Assembly: GCF_001678665.1 (NCBI RefSeq)
Contig: NZ_LZRP01000006.1
Coordinates: 1 to 64,000 of the forward strand
DNA from: Erythrobacter sp. QSSC1-22B
GTDB lineage: Bacteria; Pseudomonadota; Alphaproteobacteria; Sphingomonadales; Sphingomonadaceae
DNA: 64,000 nucleotides
Direction: 5' to 3'
A model generated the notes under the pieces. That model was not told the origin of the DNA. It searched no databases and was given only the letters and a program-made list of their open reading frames with translations. Of the stretch, positions 63,222-64,000 are shown one piece after another. Both the position numbers and the translations under genes were made by a program. The stretch's first letter is position 1. Each line of letters begins with the position of its first letter.

Positions 63222-63320
63222 CCTGTCAGGCTGCTTTTAGCACGGGATCGCAGCAAGCCGTCAGTCCGCTTTCGAGAAATGCTTGCCGCGGCGCGCCTTT
63301 CCGAAATTGGGTGGCAAGCG
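63222..63320 (-). repeat. Non-coding repeat family, inverted copy
   Basis: On the minus strand it reads TTGCCACCCAATTTCGGAAA, CGCGCCGCGGC, GAAAGCGGACTGACGGCTTG and CAGCCTGACAGG, matching the copy at 60100-60205. Confidence 0.7.
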
Positions 63321-63592
63321 GACGTTCGGCCGTGACCCGGCAGATGACTGCTCTAGGGCCGATAGCCGCCATCCTGCTCACAGTGGACCATAACAAATTG
63401 GACCGTTTGCAAAGCGCTTTAGGAGGCGCCCGGTCTCGCGGTATAGTCGCGGGGGAGGAGTTAGGGACAATCCGGCGGGGAGTGTTGTATGACCGGCACG
63501 CAAGGGGCTACTCATTCAGGCGAGCCGACCTTGAGCTCGCCAAACGCACGCTGGGTCTGCCGAAATACGCTTCGAGGAGTCAGTCACGTATC

Positions 63593-64000
63593 ATGGCAAC
63601 ACCCCCCATTCTCTATGGCCTGCCGCATTCGCTCTATACCGGGAAAGTGCGCAGCTATCTGCGCAAGCAGGACATCGCCTATCGCGAGAGACCCCCAAGC
63701 GACCCGCATTTCACAAAGATCGTGCTGCCCAAGATCGGCCGGGTCATCATCCCGGTCATAGAACTGGCCGATGGCTCCGTGGTGCAGGATACTGTCGATA
63801 TCATCGACCACTTCGAACAGGCCGGTGTTCGCTATACGGCCTACCCCGAGACAAAGCGCCAGCGCGCTGTCGCGCATTTGTTCGAACTCTATTCAGCCGT
63901 CAGCCTCACGCGCCATGCCATGCACTACCGCTGGTCCTATCTGGCCCACCAGGAGCAGTTTCTGCGCGATGCCTTCGGTGTCGGCGGCAACCCAGAGCGA
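63593..64000 (+). CDS. Glutathione S-transferase family protein, 5' part
   Basis: 136 residues from ATG 63593 to the window end; the gene continues. GAGGAG lies 13 bases before the start. Thioredoxin-like N-terminal domain: ILYGLPHSLYTGKVRSYLRKQDIAYRERPP, with VIPVIELADGSVVQDTVDIIDHFE (cis-Pro and the Glu/Asp-Ser-like glutathione region, here QDT). The beginning of the helical C-terminal domain follows. Substrate unknown. Confidence 0.82.
   Translation, partial: MATPPILYGLPHSLYTGKVRSYLRKQDIAYRERPPSDPHFTKIVLPKIGRVIIPVIELADGSVVQDTVDIIDHFEQAGVRYTAYPETKRQRAVAHLFELYSAVSLTRHAMHYRWSYLAHQEQFLRDAFGVGGNPER

Larger units (their letters stand above)
62969..63592. other. Non-coding stretch before the GST gene
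   Basis: 624 bp with two repeat-family copies (63019-63130 and the inverted 63222-63320). The remainder has no supportable coding frame. A small open frame from 63489 is in a different frame from the GST gene and is not supported. Confidence 0.5.

Noticed and set aside
57560-63320. CRISPR array
   Set aside because: The repeats here are long, imperfect and irregularly spaced, with genes between them and no short direct repeats or spacers; no cas genes are present.
63489-63761. 90-residue open frame before and inside the GST gene
   Set aside because: It is in another frame and overlaps the GST coding region, which has clear family motifs.

Overview
This 64 kb window is a chromosomal segment of a GC-rich alphaproteobacterium, most probably a member of the Sphingomonadales (Erythrobacter/Sphingomonas-like). 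The reasons are the split F0 ATP synthase operon with both a b and a b' subunit, a TIGR02300-type acidic zinc-ribbon protein, PEPxxWA-CTERM proteins, the aroA-cmk-rpsA cluster, and the general GC content and gene density. No database search was possible; family assignments rest on recognisable motifs and gene order.

Layout. 0-2.4 kb: F0 ATP synthase (atpI-atpB-atpE-b'-b). 2.4-4.2 kb: quinone oxidoreductase and glyoxalase II. 4.3-8.7 kb: leftward aroA - small membrane protein - cmk - rpsA. 8.9-15 kb: TIGR02300 protein, tRNA-Ala, ffh, then the ribosomal operon rpsP-rimM-[trmD-rplS], which is split by an antiparallel thioredoxin-reductase-like gene and a vapBC toxin-antitoxin pair whose toxin stop overlaps the trmD start. 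15-24 kb: a dipeptidyl-peptidase IV, asd, two lipoproteins, small-molecule enzymes and hydrolases, then rimB-like/rimK and a SIMPL protein. 24-27 kb: AMP nucleosidase and rpsF-rpsR-rplI. 27-35.6 kb: DUF808 membrane protein, a 7TM diguanylate cyclase, a divergent Mur ligase / LD-carboxypeptidase pair (peptidoglycan recycling), fabD-fabG and dnaN. 35.7-42.3 kb: a leftward five-gene run (ferredoxin-NADP reductase, PhaZ-like hydrolase, MFS transporter, D-aminoacylase-like amidohydrolase, MDR oxidoreductase). 42.5-47.1 kb: two tandem PAS-GGDEF-EAL-PilZ paralogues. 47.1-49 kb: lepA.

49-53 kb is an accessory block between lepA and proA. It holds an AT-richer two-gene operon (unknown 201-aa protein plus SIR2-like protein), a divergent HNH endonuclease, and a terminase-small-subunit-like gene framed by three copies of a long repeat, one of them inverted. 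53-56.4 kb: complete proline biosynthesis (proA, proC, divergent proB), with an odd proC start. 56.5-57.3 kb: bamD. 57.3-63.6 kb is a gene-poor, repeat-rich stretch with two PEPxxWA-CTERM proteins and a CHASE4-like GGDEF-EAL protein. The window ends inside a glutathione S-transferase gene.

The most interesting points are: (1) the essential trmD is placed behind, and translationally coupled to, an autoregulated vapBC module; (2) the SIR2-like plus unknown-protein pair as a candidate defence system beside an HNH nuclease; (3) the repeat-framed gene at 51.6-53.0 kb; (4) a tandem c-di-GMP duplication in which the second copy has lost EAL catalytic residues; (5) a family of non-coding repeats around the PEP-CTERM genes; and (6) a probable non-AUG start for proC.
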